Below the pieces are notes generated by a model. That model saw only the letters and a program-made list of their open reading frames with translations, did not search any database and was not told the origin of the DNA. A program made the translations under genes and the position numbers. This document shows positions 29,475 to 40,972 of a stretch of DNA of 64,000 bases, piece after piece; position 1 is the stretch's first letter, and each line of letters begins with the position of its first letter. This DNA is from Hypholoma sublateritium FD-334 SS-4 (Eukaryota > Basidiomycota > Agaricomycetes > Agaricales > Strophariaceae): assembly GCA_000827495.1 (NCBI GenBank), contig KN817518.1:26405-90404 (forward strand), given 5' to 3'.

Positions 29475-31568
29475 ATGCGTCGAAAAGCAAATGCAGCCTT
29501 TGATCATGACCAACTACAAACAACCGCACCGTGGCAAACTGGACAGCGAAGCAGGGGCGACGTGCTATCCAGTCAGGGTCAATGGCCAACGGCTCATGTC
29601 TGCGCTGACGCGGAAGGTTTGCAACAACTTGTATCTCATTTTGGCGACGAGTGGCTTATCGCTGCTACGATACCTTACGCAGACGGATTCAAACATCTGC
29701 AAGCACACGTGGCTACAAGGGCGTTTGACTCAGACGACAACGTAGACGCACCAAAATGCCATCCCAATACACGCCAGGCGGTTCTGGCCGCGATTATGGA
29801 TTGGATCACAATACAGACCGCCATCAGAATCTACTGGGTATTGTGGATAAACGGTGCCGCGGGTGCTGGTAAATCCGCAATAGGTCGATCTATCGTCGAA
29901 CTCTGTCTTTCCCAGAGTATTCCTATAGCCCGATTCTTTTTCTTCCGGACCGACTCTACTCGGAATAATCTCAAGCCCGTTGTTGCTACTCTTGTTCATC
30001 AATTAATGGAAAGCATACCGGAGTTGCGCTCGATAGTCATCCCAAGGATTCAGGTGGATTCACTCATCTTCACCAAATCCCTCGAGACACAATTTGAGAT
30101 GCTCATCTTTGCGCCCCTCCTCCAGCTACAGAGGGAGTCTCTTTCGCAGCTCAAGACAGTTGTTCTCCTTTTTGATGGTGTGGACGAGTGCATTGAGCAC
30201 GACCAACAGGCTAAACTCATCCGAATTGTCACCAATTTCGTCAAGAGACAGGCCTTTCCTGTGATCGTGTTTTTTGGAAGCCGCGCCGAGAGCCAGCTAT
30301 GCGCTGAATTGAGGTCACCCACACTCTCAGACACTCTTCTACAATTGGCTTTGGACACAGAATACCTAGCGGATGAAGACATTTACCTCTTCCTGAACGA
30401 TTCCTTTGCGACGATAAAATCTACCCACCCCTTTGGTGATGATCTTCACCGCCAGAATTGGCCAGCACAGGCGGATATTAATGAGATCATGCGCAAAGCT
30501 TCCGGGCAATTCATCTATGCATCGGTCGTGATAAGGTTCATATCCGCCACCAACCAGCATCCGGCCCAGCTGCTCGAAATTGTGCGCGGACTCCGTCCGT
30601 GCGGCAACTTAACACCATTTTCACAGCTCGATGCACTGTATCGATTTATTTTCTCCCAAGTAGCAGATATTCATGCCACTTCCCTTGTTCTCGCTTGGGA
30701 ACTGTTCACTCTGGACAAACAGAAGTTAATTTCAGGCGGAACCAGCCTTTATAAATGGAAGGTGGATAATGTATGTGGCGTTATGAGTAGCGTTGACATC
30801 AAAGTTTCCCTGGCTGCTTTACCTTCGGTCCTCACCTACACAGATCATGGCGGCGTTCAATTTCTCCACGCCTCGCTTCCTGATTTTCTCCTGGACCCAA
30901 AGCGATCCAAAGACTATTATATTAACCAGGCCACCTGGAGCACCCAGTTGTCAATGCTGACACTTAGGCGTATAACATCTGCAGCACCCAGTATACTATA
31001 CGGTCCCGAGATACTAGTCCGCTTTAACCTGCCGAGTGCGTCTGCGCGTCTAATTCAATTGTCGTGTAACGTATACTCATATCCGGTAGCCTATTCGGAT
31101 TTCATCACGATGACGCACTCGTACCTTCCCCATGCAACACCCACTACCGCACTTAAAGAACATGTTGCTGCGCTTCGTCCAGATATACACTGGTCACAGC
31201 TCATGCCTCCCCGAGAGCACGCGTTGGTTAGTGGCGAAACAGCGTGATTCTGACAAAATTGAATTTTTGGATAAAACGGCGGCCTACGTCAATATCATTC
31301 AGCAATGGGTACGCATTCTACTACAACCGAGTCGTACGATCTCTCAATTATATGACCATGCATATAGGACTTTGGTGACGGGATTGGTGGGCGAGTTTAC
31401 CGCAAGCAGCGCAAAGCCTTGGAGCGCTATGTTCAAGAGAATTACAGCCACAGTCAGCTGCGGTGGTTCCGCAATCAAATAAAGATCCACATGAGGCAGG
31501 GAGAACTTCAGGGAGAGTCCGCCTGGGTCCGTGTAAAGTTGCGCCTGTCTCATCTATTGCACAGGTAA
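29475..31568 (+). CDS. NACHT-domain STAND NTPase (copy at 29-31 kb), one frameshift
   Basis: The start MRRKANAAFDHDQL matches the start of the relic at 2.3 kb. An intron homologous to that of the 18-kb copy lies at 29617-29682 but has a poor donor (GTTTGC). It is 66 bp without stops, so it can also be read through. Motifs are DAPKCHPNTRQAVL, Walker A GAAGAGKSAIGRS, FFFFRTDSTRN, Walker B VLLFDGVDECIEH, FFGSRAESQL and FLHASLPDFLLDPKRS. The main frame ends at 31247, but homology continues one frame over (AAYVNIIQQW). It then passes an intron at 31309-31367 (GTACGC...ATATAG) into DFGDGIGGRVYRKQ and ends VKLRLSHLLHR at a TAA at 31566-31568. A one-base shift therefore lies near 31195-31250. It could be a real disabling mutation or an assembly error. 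No C-terminal repeat array is present. Confidence 0.7.
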
Positions 31569-33370
31569 CCTCGCTAGAAGAACGACGACGCTGTTTGTCA
31601 TATTTTATGTAGACGTATTATGTATTTCCAGCGCATGCGAGAGATGAACTGGAAAACCCATGAGGATACCTTGCGAGGGTGCACATGTAGTTCGCGAGAC
31701 CAGGTTTTAAATGAGCATTTTATGTAAACCAATGAATTGAACCCCCGCGAGGCATGCGGCGTAGCGAGCTCTCAGTTCTCAGTTCCTCAACGTGCCAAAT
31801 TTGGCGTCCGGACGAAGATCGACTTGCCGCTGCCGCTGTCAAGCGCCACATGCACGCCTATTAGCGGAAACGGCATAGCGCGATCCGCTGGGGTACATAC
31901 ATATTCATGGAGCTGCATGCGATCTGTCTGGCAGAGATCGCGTACATGCCGACGCTCCATACGCTACCGGCACGTGCGCTGGCTGTGAGTCGTCTGGCAA
32001 GCGCCCGTCCATGTGAATCGGACAGAAGGTGGTAGGCGGCCAGCATGTGTGGGCGCGCAGTATCCCCATCGGCGCGCGATGTGTGCCAGTGGGAGAGGCC
32101 AGGAGGGACCGCGCGTGCACTGAATGGAAGGGCGCCTGGCGCCTGGCCTCGTGGGGGTGTACTACATAATTGTACTACATAATTGATGTATGTGCGTCTG
32201 GTGTGCGGCGCCGCTGGGGGGGCGTGTGGAAGCGCCATCGGGCGATTGCCGTGGGGTTTGAATTGCGGTACTGGCCTGGTATGCGCTCACGGTGGGGCGG
32301 TGCGCGTGGGGCGCTAGGCGGTGTGCTGGATCAAACCTTATGTCGGGCGGTACCGCACCTCGCGTCGGCGGCGCACGCGCGGTGGCGCGCCGCTTGTTAC
32401 GCTAAGCTGGAGCGCGCCTTACGGTAGCTGGTTAGCGATGGAGCAGCCGTGGGTGCGTCCGGGGATCCCCAGCGGCGGCGCTGATGCGGGGAGGCGCGCC
32501 ACTTGCGTCATACCCGGGCTTCTGGGGATGTGCGTTGTGTACATTTGTTCGATGATGGACCAGAGCATTGCCGCGTGCCCACCTGGGCTGAGGGTGTCTG
32601 CTCATCCTCCTTTTCTGCCCACACGAGACGTCGCAAGCGCGCCGTTTGTGCGATCATATCTGGGCGCGACTGGTTGCTTGTGCGCTCGCGCCCATGGGCA
32701 TTCCGGATATTCTGTGGATGCCACGCAACGGGCGGCAGCGGACTTTTCGCGCGTCTCCAGTAAAATCCGTAAATGCCTCGCGCGAGATAGAGTTTGCGTG
32801 GCGCGATGTCAAAGTTCGTGTTGCTGAAATTCTGAAATTCGCACTGGTTCGCTTGAGCATAGGATCGCGGTCGTAGCACCTGTTCGACGGTTCAGCGTCG
32901 AGTAAGCGGTGATGTAAATCAGAAGAATTTTTGAGAACATGCAGACCATCGTGTGATTCGGTCGAGGCTCCGCGTTGAAACTGAAGGCTGCGTCGATTCG
33001 TTTGACGCGATCTGTGATCAGAGGGCGCTCGGAAGCACCCATGGTCGAGAGCCAGCCACAATCAGACGCTAAGAGGGTCTTCTCCCGAGGATGCAGTGCA
33101 GAACAGCAGAACAGGTGCGAATAGAATCGCCGTGCGCCTAGCCTGCAAGCTGTGGCTGATGGCTGCGAGATGGCAGTTCACGACAAGGTTCACGACCAAG
33201 TTCAGTCCGAGGTTAGTTGCCGGGAAGCCGAGCGCTCATTATATTAGTCAGCCAGCTTGGCACTTAGCTAGCTTAGCTAACCACTTAGACTTATCTGCAC
33301 GTGTCGGTGTGGCGGCTGCGGCGCCCCGCCCCGCGGTTGCTTCGTCACCACCACGACTCTCGACGCCACG
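31569..33370. other. Intergenic, decayed; possible membrane-protein scrap
   Basis: No intact gene is seen. On the minus strand at about 32880-32960 the segment FSKILLIYITAYSTLNRR vaguely resembles the C-terminal helix of the mushroom DUF6533/6534 membrane proteins, but its surroundings are out of frame. The region 32160-32720 is GC-rich with short frames. The last 100 bp before 33371 should contain the EMC6 promoter. Confidence 0.3.
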
Positions 33371-33877
33371 ATGACCACCCCCGCCGAAGTGCTCGCCGCG
33401 CAGCGCATCTACGCCCCGAACCTCCAGGCGAACACCTCCCTGAGCAGCACCAAGTTCTTCGCCGCGTGCTTCGCGGGCGCCGCGGCGGGCATCCTCGGGC
33501 TCGCGAACGGCGCGGGCTTCGCGCTCTTCGTCGCGGCGACGGCGCTCACGGCGGGCGTGCTGCACGCGGTGAACTGCAAGGGCCGCCCGGGGAAGTACTT
33601 CCAGGGCGGCGTGTGGGAGCTCGCGAACCCCGGGCAGGACAACGCGTTCACGTTCGTGCTCGTGTGGACGCTGTTCTACGGTGCGTGCTGTGCTGTACCT
33701 GTGTTGTGGGCGAGATGCTGATGCTCTGTTGGACAGGGATTGTACACGGTGAGCTGCGATCCTATTGGCGTGTGCGGCGCGTGGCTGCGCCCGTGCAGGG
33801 ATAATGTCCAAGCGCACCGCCTAACGCCACAATTCAGACACTAACAATACGCTTTCCCTCATACAGTATATGATTAA
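33371..33877 (+). CDS. EMC6: ER membrane protein complex subunit 6
   Basis: EMC6 is a small core subunit of the ER membrane complex, which inserts tail-anchored and multispanning proteins into the ER membrane. Exons are 33371-33680, 33737-33748 and 33867-33877, giving 110 residues, the usual family length. The family pattern is clear: NTSLSSTKFFAACFAGAAAGILGL forms the first membrane span, the second is ALFVAATALTAGVLH, and KYFQGGVWELANPG and FTFVLVWTLFYGIVHVYD follow. The last seven residues GIVHVYD are recovered only by splicing a 12-nt microexon (GGATTGTACACG) between a 56-bp and a 118-bp intron; both have GT...AG ends. The conserved IVHVYD ending confirms the model. Confidence 0.92.
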
Positions 33878-34595
33878 GCGCCCGGCCTCTCATGCGCCCC
33901 TGCCCCGTGCACGCTGCAGCGCACAATCTGCGCGCGCCATCACCACCACGTCGACTCTATTCGTCCCAGTATACAGGTGTGGGTACGAGGCACGGGGAGG
34001 GACCGCCGCACTGCACCGTACCGCATATTTAATATCATGTGAGCCCTATGCCCCTCCCTGCGAGCCCCATGCCAACTGCGCGCGCACACAGTAGCTTGAA
34101 CATGTTCCCACCCGGCCGCGCTTGTTATGTATAATCATCAGCTTTCCCGCTTATCTGGGGCGCAGTAGCACCTGTGGTGTGATTGACTGAGAGTGCTACC
34201 GCTCGAGGGCGCGGAGCTTTTGGCAGGCTATTAATGACGCTCGCCGGAGCTTGCGCGGCCTCAATCACAATCACAATCACAAAGCGCACCGGCGCTGGAC
34301 AAGCGTGCTACAGGGCCGTCAGCCAGGACGAACGATGGACGCCGGCAGACGCGCCTATTACTTAGCCAGTGGTTAGGATTGCTGCCGGCGTCTGCACCCG
34401 CGCCCCGCGTTTAGGTTTCGCGCGCCGTACTGCCGCGAGGCAGCCATCGTGCCCGGCGACGTTGTCAATTTCCTGCGCTGCGATCTGACGCCGTGCACGC
34501 ATGGCTTGGAATATGGCCGGGGGCATAGCGATGTGCCCGTGGTGCGCGGCGTGCTCGTTCAGGCCCGCGGGACGGTGTTCGCTCAGGCGTGCGGG

Positions 34596-35005
34596 ATAAC
34601 GACCCAATGCACGCGCACGCGCATGGGCCGCACAGGCGAATTCTCCGACGGGAGGAGATGAAGACGCACGGGGCAGCACCCGCTCCACTGCAGGCCTGGA
34701 GCGCGGGTCGCGTCATGGTGTGCAGCGCGTCTTGGCCGGTGATGAATGATAATATACCGCTGCGTCGGGGGCGATGCGTACCAGAAAGTACCACCGCACG
34801 GCCGTCCGGGGCTCTCAATCCCGCTGCTCTTCGGTTCGCTTCCCGCGCCCCGAATGGGCGCCTCAGGCGCGCGGCTGGGTGGGTGGATGCGTGCGTAGAT
34901 ACATGTGGACGCACGGCGACGCACGGCGACGGGACGTGCGACGCCGGAGGTTGCGTTGCATGCCGGAGGCGCTATTGGGTTAGTGGGTCGGCTGGCTGGC
35001 TTGCC
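34596..35005 (+). repeat. Dispersed repeat, block Q (copy 1)
   Basis: About 400 bp match the reverse complement of about 42540-42922 with scattered differences, including the shared strings GTACCACCGCACGGCCGTCC, GGGCGATGCGTACCAG and GGGCGCCTCAGG. It has no coding features. Part of an unidentified repeat family, probably an old mobile element. Confidence 0.7.
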
Positions 35006-35342
35006 CTTTCCATACGGTTGGGTGGGTGGGTGGGTTGCGCCCGCGGGGTGGGGCGGAAGCGCTGGATGCGTGGTAGGTAGTGCACTTACTTGAGAAAATG
35101 GGGACTTGTATGCCAGTCTGGGCCTTTATCTCACGTGAACGCGACGCGCGCTTCCCCCTGGCGCGATGCATCCGAGTCCGCGCTGGCTGGCTGTCTACCC
35201 ACTCGCCAGTTCTGCTTTGAACGCAGCCTGCTTTGAACTCGGTGCCGCGCGGCTTGCTCGTCTACGCCCAGCGCACGCGCACGCGTGTCCTCCAGAGACG
35301 ACGTACGCACGGCTCTCGATCCCTCTGCTATTACAAGTCACC

Positions 35343-35550
35343 CAGAAGCTGCCAGAAGCCCCCCCCCCCCGTGCTTCGCCCGTCCACGGTGCACCCCGCA
35401 CGACCGGAATAACATGCATGCCCCCGTGTATGCGCGATGCACAATGATATACTTATGTGCCTCCGGCGTACCCTGACGTGCCTGCAGGAGGCTAACTCAA
35501 ATACTGCTGCCTGTAACCTGCCCGGGCCGCATCGGGCGACGGAAGCCCAC
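35343..35550 (+). repeat. Dispersed repeat, block P (copy 1)
   Basis: About 200 bp match the reverse complement of about 43029-43231. Shared strings include GTGCTTCGCCCGTCCACGGT, GACCGGAATAACATGCATG and CTTATGTGCCTCCGGC. In copy 1 block P follows block Q; in copy 2, read in the same orientation, P precedes Q. Confidence 0.7.
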
Positions 35551-36522
35551 GCGCGCCGGGGCGAGACAAAAACGTGCCCGATCCGGGGTGGCACGAGGGC
35601 GCCCGATCTGGCACGCCGGGCGGGGCGTGCACAGGCGCACCTGAAGACTGAATTACCTGAATACATAGTTATGCTCGGGAACGCACCAGGCGGGCGACGA
35701 CCTAGACCCCCAGCTGAACGCTCCCGTGCGCTGGTAATTGTACTTCGGGGGTTGTGCAACGCCAGCTCGACCAGGCGGTCGTATTTGCGCAAACATATGC
35801 AGTGTGTCGATCGCCAGAGTCTAACAGTAACTGCTGAAGATAGCGCGGCCTGCTTGCCAGTCGCCAGACTCGCGCATGGGTTCGGCTGGCCCGGTTCTCC
35901 CGGGGCCGAATGCGCGCGGGTTAATGAAGCTCATATGAGCTCATATGCCATTCCGTCCATTCGGCGGCGGGCTATTTATCGCTGCAGATAGCGGGATGAT
36001 AGCGGGATTTGTCCTGGCAGCTCGGTTCTTCTTGCGGTGAGCCGGGCGCGGGCTGGCTCGCGGAGACGGAGTAGCAGCGGATGGATGGATGGACGCATTA
36101 CACCGTATCGTGGTCCCTTCTTGGCACTAGCACTGCTGACCATGCCAAACTGTTCCATAAGCAACGAATGGCACGCGCCTACAATTGTTGCGTTCTACAA
36201 TAATGCAGAGAAAAAGACAGTCTAAACACTATCTCACGTAGTATGTACCACTAACTCTTCGTCATTTTGAATGAGGAATTTACCTACGCCGACAGCGCTA
36301 CATACATGCCTCTACTCCAATGCATGGGAAGATACAATAAAAACAATTGTTGCATTCTATTCAGATTTTACAATAAAGCAGACACAACGACACTCTAAAC
36401 ACTATCCTACGTAATATGTACAATTGACTCTCTGTCATTTTGGAAGAGAAACACACCTCCCCCAACCAAGACTCGGTGGGAAATATCGATAGGACCCCAC
36501 AAGAGGGGAAATACGCACACGC

Positions 36523-39288
36523 TCACTCCTCCTCCGCCTTCATCTCCTCCGCGAGCCGCTCAAGCTCCGTCCACCCATCCGCCCCCTCCATCGCATCGCG
36601 CATCCTTGCCATAAACACCCGCACCACACTCCGCCCCTGTGCGCGCCACCGGCTCCCGTCCACCCGCGGCCCAAGGACCGCCAGCACGTCCACCACCTCC
36701 GTGACCTCGCGCACGGCGTCCGCCCACGCGGCGCCGTCCGGGTGGTCCCCACGCTGCAGCGCCGCCGCGGGCCCCGCGCGGTACGCGTCGAGGTGCGCCT
36801 TCAGTGCGTCCGCCCAGCGCCGCGCGTGCACGAGGAGGCGCGCATATGCGTGGAAGACGCGCGGGGAGGCGACGCGCGGGAGGAGGACGCGGTCGAACAG
36901 CGCGAACAGCGCTTTCTCGAGGGCGGGGCCCGCGTTTGGGTCCTGCCCCTCTAGGCCCGTCGCGGCGGCGACGGTGGTGTCCGAAGGATCAGCGGGGGCG
37001 GCGGCGTCGGTGGGCTCGGGCGCGGGCTCCCCTCGCGCGACAGCGTCGACGAGGCGGTCGAGCACGTCGACATCGACGCCCGCCTTTCCCTCCGTTTGCT
37101 CGACGACGCGCCCGACGGCGCGCGCGGCCTCCGCGAGCTCGCCGACGTCGAGCGCGACGACGGCGAAGTTCGCCCACATGCGCCAGTTCTCGTAGGCGCT
37201 GCGCAGGCCGCGCTGCAGCGCGCGGAACGCGAGAAGTTTGTTCTCGAACGGGACGGCGCCGGTGCCTGTTAGATCGTCGTACTCTTCGGCGGGTGCGGTG
37301 GTCTGGCGGGGGATCAGGTCAGGTCAGCATGTATGAATGGGTCTAAAGAGGCGTACCTTCTCCTTCTCGTCATCGTCGTCGTCATCATCAGCAGCGCCCA
37401 CCGCCTTCCGCGCGCCCATGCGCAAATACATGCTCGCCAGATTATTCCAACTCTCCGCATCCTCCTCGTCGAGCGCCACACAGCGCGCGAACGCGTCCCT
37501 TCCCCCGACCCACTCCTCCGCGCGCATGCACGCGCACCCGAGGATGAACCACGCGCGCACGACGAGCGGGTTGATCGCGACCGCCGCGCGCAGGCAGCGC
37601 GTCGCGTCGGCCCACTCCCCGCGTGCGAAGTGCAGCCCACCGAGCGCGCGCATCGCGCGGCCCGAGGTGTGCGCAGACACCTCCCACGCCTTGGTGTAGT
37701 GCGCGGCGGCGTCGGGCGCGTCGAGGTCGCCGAGGAGGCACCAGAGCTTCGCCTCACGCGCGGCGTCCTGCTTCGCGCTGGCGCCAGCGGGTCGGGCGCG
37801 GGCGACGACGGCGTCCGCCTCCGCGCGGCGCCCCGCGAGGAGGTCGCGCACCAGCGCGATGCCCTGCGCGGGCGCGTCGAGCGCGGCGTAGCACTGCACC
37901 GCGTCTGCCCACAGCTCGAGGCGCACGAACACCTCCAGGGCGCTCTTCACCACCCCAATACTCATCAGGCGCCGCGCGAGTTCCTGCTCCATCTCCCACC
38001 GGCTCGGAAGCGGCAGCGCGCTCGCCATGCGCAGGCGGTCCGCTGCGGGGGCATCGGCGGCGTGCATCTGGTCGACGAGCGCCTGCAACTGCAGCGCCGA
38101 GCGCTCGACAGTGCGCGTGCGGGTTGCCTCGAGGCGCGCGCGGAGGAGCAGCGCCGTCGTGTGCACAGGCCACGCGCGTGGGTGCGCGAGCACGCGGTCG
38201 ATGTACGGCATCATCTGCTCAGCGGTGAGCCCGTGCGCGGGCTGCGTGTTGCGCACGTTGAGGCATAGCGCCAGGAGGATACACTGGTCGAGCGTATGCA
38301 GCGGCGGCGGCGCGGCGGGGTCGAGGTGCGCGAGGGCGCCCTGGGCGCTCGGGCCGCTCGCGGTGAAGGCGGTCTGCTCGAGGAGCGTGTCGTCGTTCAG
38401 CGCGAGGGTCTCGGGGATGCTCGCCGGAGCCGGCTCTTCGGCGGCGGGGAGCCCGGCGGGCGGAGTGTCGTCGTCGTCGTCTTCGTCCAGGGGCAGCCGG
38501 CTCTCGGCGAGGAGCACGAGCTGGCTGAGGTCGCGCTGCTGGAACTTCGTGCGCCGCCCGAGAGCACCCGTGAGCGCGTACCGCAGGCCCGTCGCGCGCG
38601 CCGCGCGCACGAAGTCCTCGCCCGCGAGGCGGTCCTGGCCGAGCGCGTGCTCGCGCAGCCCGAGCTCGAGGTGCAGCCGCCCCGCAAGCGCCGGTTTCCC
38701 ATCCAAGCTCTCAGCTAGCTTCATGAGCGGCGTGCGGAAGTCCTCCGCGGTACCGACGGGCTCGTCAAGTACGCGCAGGTGCACGGTCGCGATGCGCAGG
38801 GCCCACCACGGCGCGGATGCGCAGCTGGGTGCGGGGCGTGCGATCAGGAGCTGCGCGAGGCGGAGGAAGGCGGGCGCGGCGGCAAGATGGTACGCGGGCT
38901 CGCCGCCGCTCGCGAGCTCCGCAACCGCGGCGGCGTGCAGGGACTCGGCGGTCCAGGCGCCCGGGGCGGCGGCGAGGAGGTCGAGCGGCGCGATGTCGAG
39001 ATCGGGGCCCGTCCAGTTGGCCTGCACAAACGCCTGCAGGCACGCGCCGGCGAGTGCCACGCGCGCGAGGTCGTCCTCTTCAGTCTCGCCGTCTGCGATG
39101 CGGAATGCGTCGGCGAGCGTGGGGCCCGTGCCCGGGACGATGATTGCGCGCGCGGCAGGGGACGTGAGTGCGTCCCTGAAGCGGCACTGGACGATGGCAT
39201 GCGCGAGGACGGTTGCAGGTGAAAGCGGCGCTGGGATCTGGCCCCAGCGGCCGGTGAGCAGCGCGATCTCGACGGGGGAGAGCGACAT
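36523..39288 (-). CDS. TTC27: TPR protein TTC27 / Emw1
   Basis: TTC27 (yeast Emw1) is an essential tetratricopeptide-repeat protein, linked in yeast to cell-wall integrity. Exons are 39288-37357 and 37302-36523, with a 54-bp GTACGC...CGCCAG intron, giving 903 residues. The spliced joint reads EKEK|TTAPAEEYDDLTG, in frame. The C-terminal half holds the TPRs: LWCLLGDLDAPDAAAHYTKAWEVS, RAMRALGGLHFARGEWADATRCLRAAVAINPL, AWFILGCACMRAEEW and AESWNNLASMYLRMG. Then comes the family block FENKLLAFRALQRGLRSAYENWRMWANF. An Asp-rich linker (DDDDDDD) sits before the intron. The start is the first ATG in frame and gives the expected N-terminus. The coding sequence is very GC-rich, producing long antisense frames. 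Length is slightly above the human protein. Confidence 0.9.
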
Positions 39289-40972
39289 TGAACGCAGACG
39301 GACACAGCGCAGCGGAAGATTTCACCCGCGCACGTGCTGCATCTTATCAATCACTTCCAAATCCGGAAATTACAGGGACGCGCTGGGCGCGGATTGCGTC
39401 CAAATTGCGTCGTAAACGCGTTTCAAGCCTGCAAGAACGCCCTCAAATTCGCCGATCGCGCGTGACATCTAAAAATTAGGCAGCACGCTTCGAGCTGCCT
39501 GCCGGCACGCAGTCGTTCAGGTGGAAGACCGCGCTTGGAGGAGCGCGGACAACACTACATGTTTTGGGGATTCAGAGAGAGAAGAGAGTGAACTTGGGGT
39601 GAACTCACAGAGAACAAGGTCGTCAGATGATGAAACCGGAGACGGCGTGAGTGGCGGCAGCGAAGAAGTTGCACGGCACGATTCAACGCGGCGCTTAGAG
39701 ATGGCGTGATTTTTTAGAGGACCGGCAAGCGAATCAGCGCCTTGAGAGTGGGTAGTACGAGATTCCTGGTTGGGAACAATGCTGTACATGCAGGGAGTAT
39801 CAGCAATAAGACCAGCAATGCGTGCAATCGAGGCGACATAGTTGGGAAAGGAGTCAGGAAAGGGAAAAGACATAATCACGCGTTCAAAAACGGGATATAT
39901 GCGGCAAAAAGATGGATATATGCGGTATTTCGGTGGTTATATGCGGTTATACGCGGTTTATCGGTAAACGGTGAGACGGTTTTTGCAGACAACAGTTGCA
40001 GTAGGACACGGTATAGGCAAAGAGACTCAAAAGAACTTGTGAACAGTGTCCACGCGTTGTCCGTGCTCAAATAAAAGTGGAAGACTGCGCTTGGAGGAGC
40101 GCCTACGATACTATGTGCTTTGGGGACTCTCAGAGAGAGATGAGAGAGAACTCACAGAGAACCCAAAGAGCAAGACCAGCGCGTGGATTTGTGAGATGAG
40201 AGTACCACAAGGGGAACAAACAACAAGAGGAGAAGGATGGGGGGAGAGAGAGCCGAAATCCGGACTCTCGACTCGGCGTATAGTCACATGATGGTCTCAG
40301 AGTACATACTGTAGCGTCGCGCGACGCGCGTCTTGTTTTTTGCTCTCATGTTCGGTGCTCGCGAATGTCCTCCCCAAAATCCCTTCGAACGTCCGTCCCC
40401 GTAACAAGCAGGGCCTGCGACATTTCCCGCCAGGCGTCGCGCGCGCCTGCAGCCACGCGTCGCCGCGAGACACCCGCGGACATGACCAATCGCCCCGCGC
40501 AGGCGGTCAGCTGCCGCGCCGCGAAAGGGGAAAGGCGAGCTGCTGCACCGTGTCTATATGGATCTCGCGTTGGTGTGCAGCCTTGTGTAGCACGCGTGGG
40601 ACGTCGATCGCAGGCTTCGGCCAGCGTACACCGGATGGACGCCGGGGGCCGCCAAAATAAGACCAGCATCTCCCTCCCCGCCACCCTCCGCCACCGTCCG
40701 CCCGCGCGGGGCACTCGCGCGTGGGCTCGCGTGGGTTCAATAAACGTCGGGGGCGGATCACCCGCGAGCTGAGCCGAGCCGAGCCGGCCTGGGCGCACGA
40801 TGCATCGGGCAGGCACCGGGCTGCCGGGCACGAGGCGCCACGCGGCGTGCGCGATGCGGATCGGGCACAGGCCCCGGCGCCGCGCGCGCGCCGACACGTG
40901 GCGCGGGCGTGGCTGTGCCCGGCAGCCGCGCCTGAAAAGGACGGCGCCGCGGGGCACCAGCGGGCCCGCAGC
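39289..40972. other. Intergenic; short flanked repeat and upstream DNA
   Basis: 39289-39520 is probably the TTC27 promoter. From 39519 to 40165 there is a unit with similar ends (see the entry at 39519). From 40340 to 40970 the DNA is very GC-rich with open frames on both strands but no recognisable domain; its last part should be the promoter of the DUF6593 gene. Confidence 0.4.
39519..40165. repeat. Direct repeats (about 95 bp) flanking a 450-bp segment
   Basis: GTGGAAGACCGCGCTTGGAG at 39519 and GTGGAAGACTGCGCTTGGAG at 40077 open two similar stretches. Both continue through a TTTGGGGA...TCAGAGAGAGA...GAACTCACAGAGAAC pattern. The space between them includes a 118-codon minus-strand frame (39871-39517, MSFPFPDSFPNYVASIARI...) with no recognised domain. 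It also has a run of ATATGCGG-type motifs ending in GGTTTATCGGTAAAC (39956-39970). It could be a miniature LTR-flanked element or a simple duplication. Confidence 0.45.

Larger units (their letters stand above)
33878..36522. other. Repeat-rich intergenic region
   Basis: No intact gene is seen. It contains one copy of a two-part repeat also found inverted at 42.5-43.2 kb (see the entries at 34596 and 35343). The tail from 36180 to 36440 is AT-rich with a loose duplication (ACAATAAAGCAGA... and ACGTARTATGTAC at about 36236 and 36410), and is probably the 3' flank of TTC27. Short palindromes such as ATGAGCTCAT occur near 35934. Confidence 0.45.

Noticed and set aside
37333..39415. Plus-strand frames of 311 and 462 codons across TTC27
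   Set aside because: They are antisense to a well-supported TPR protein and have no domain of their own.
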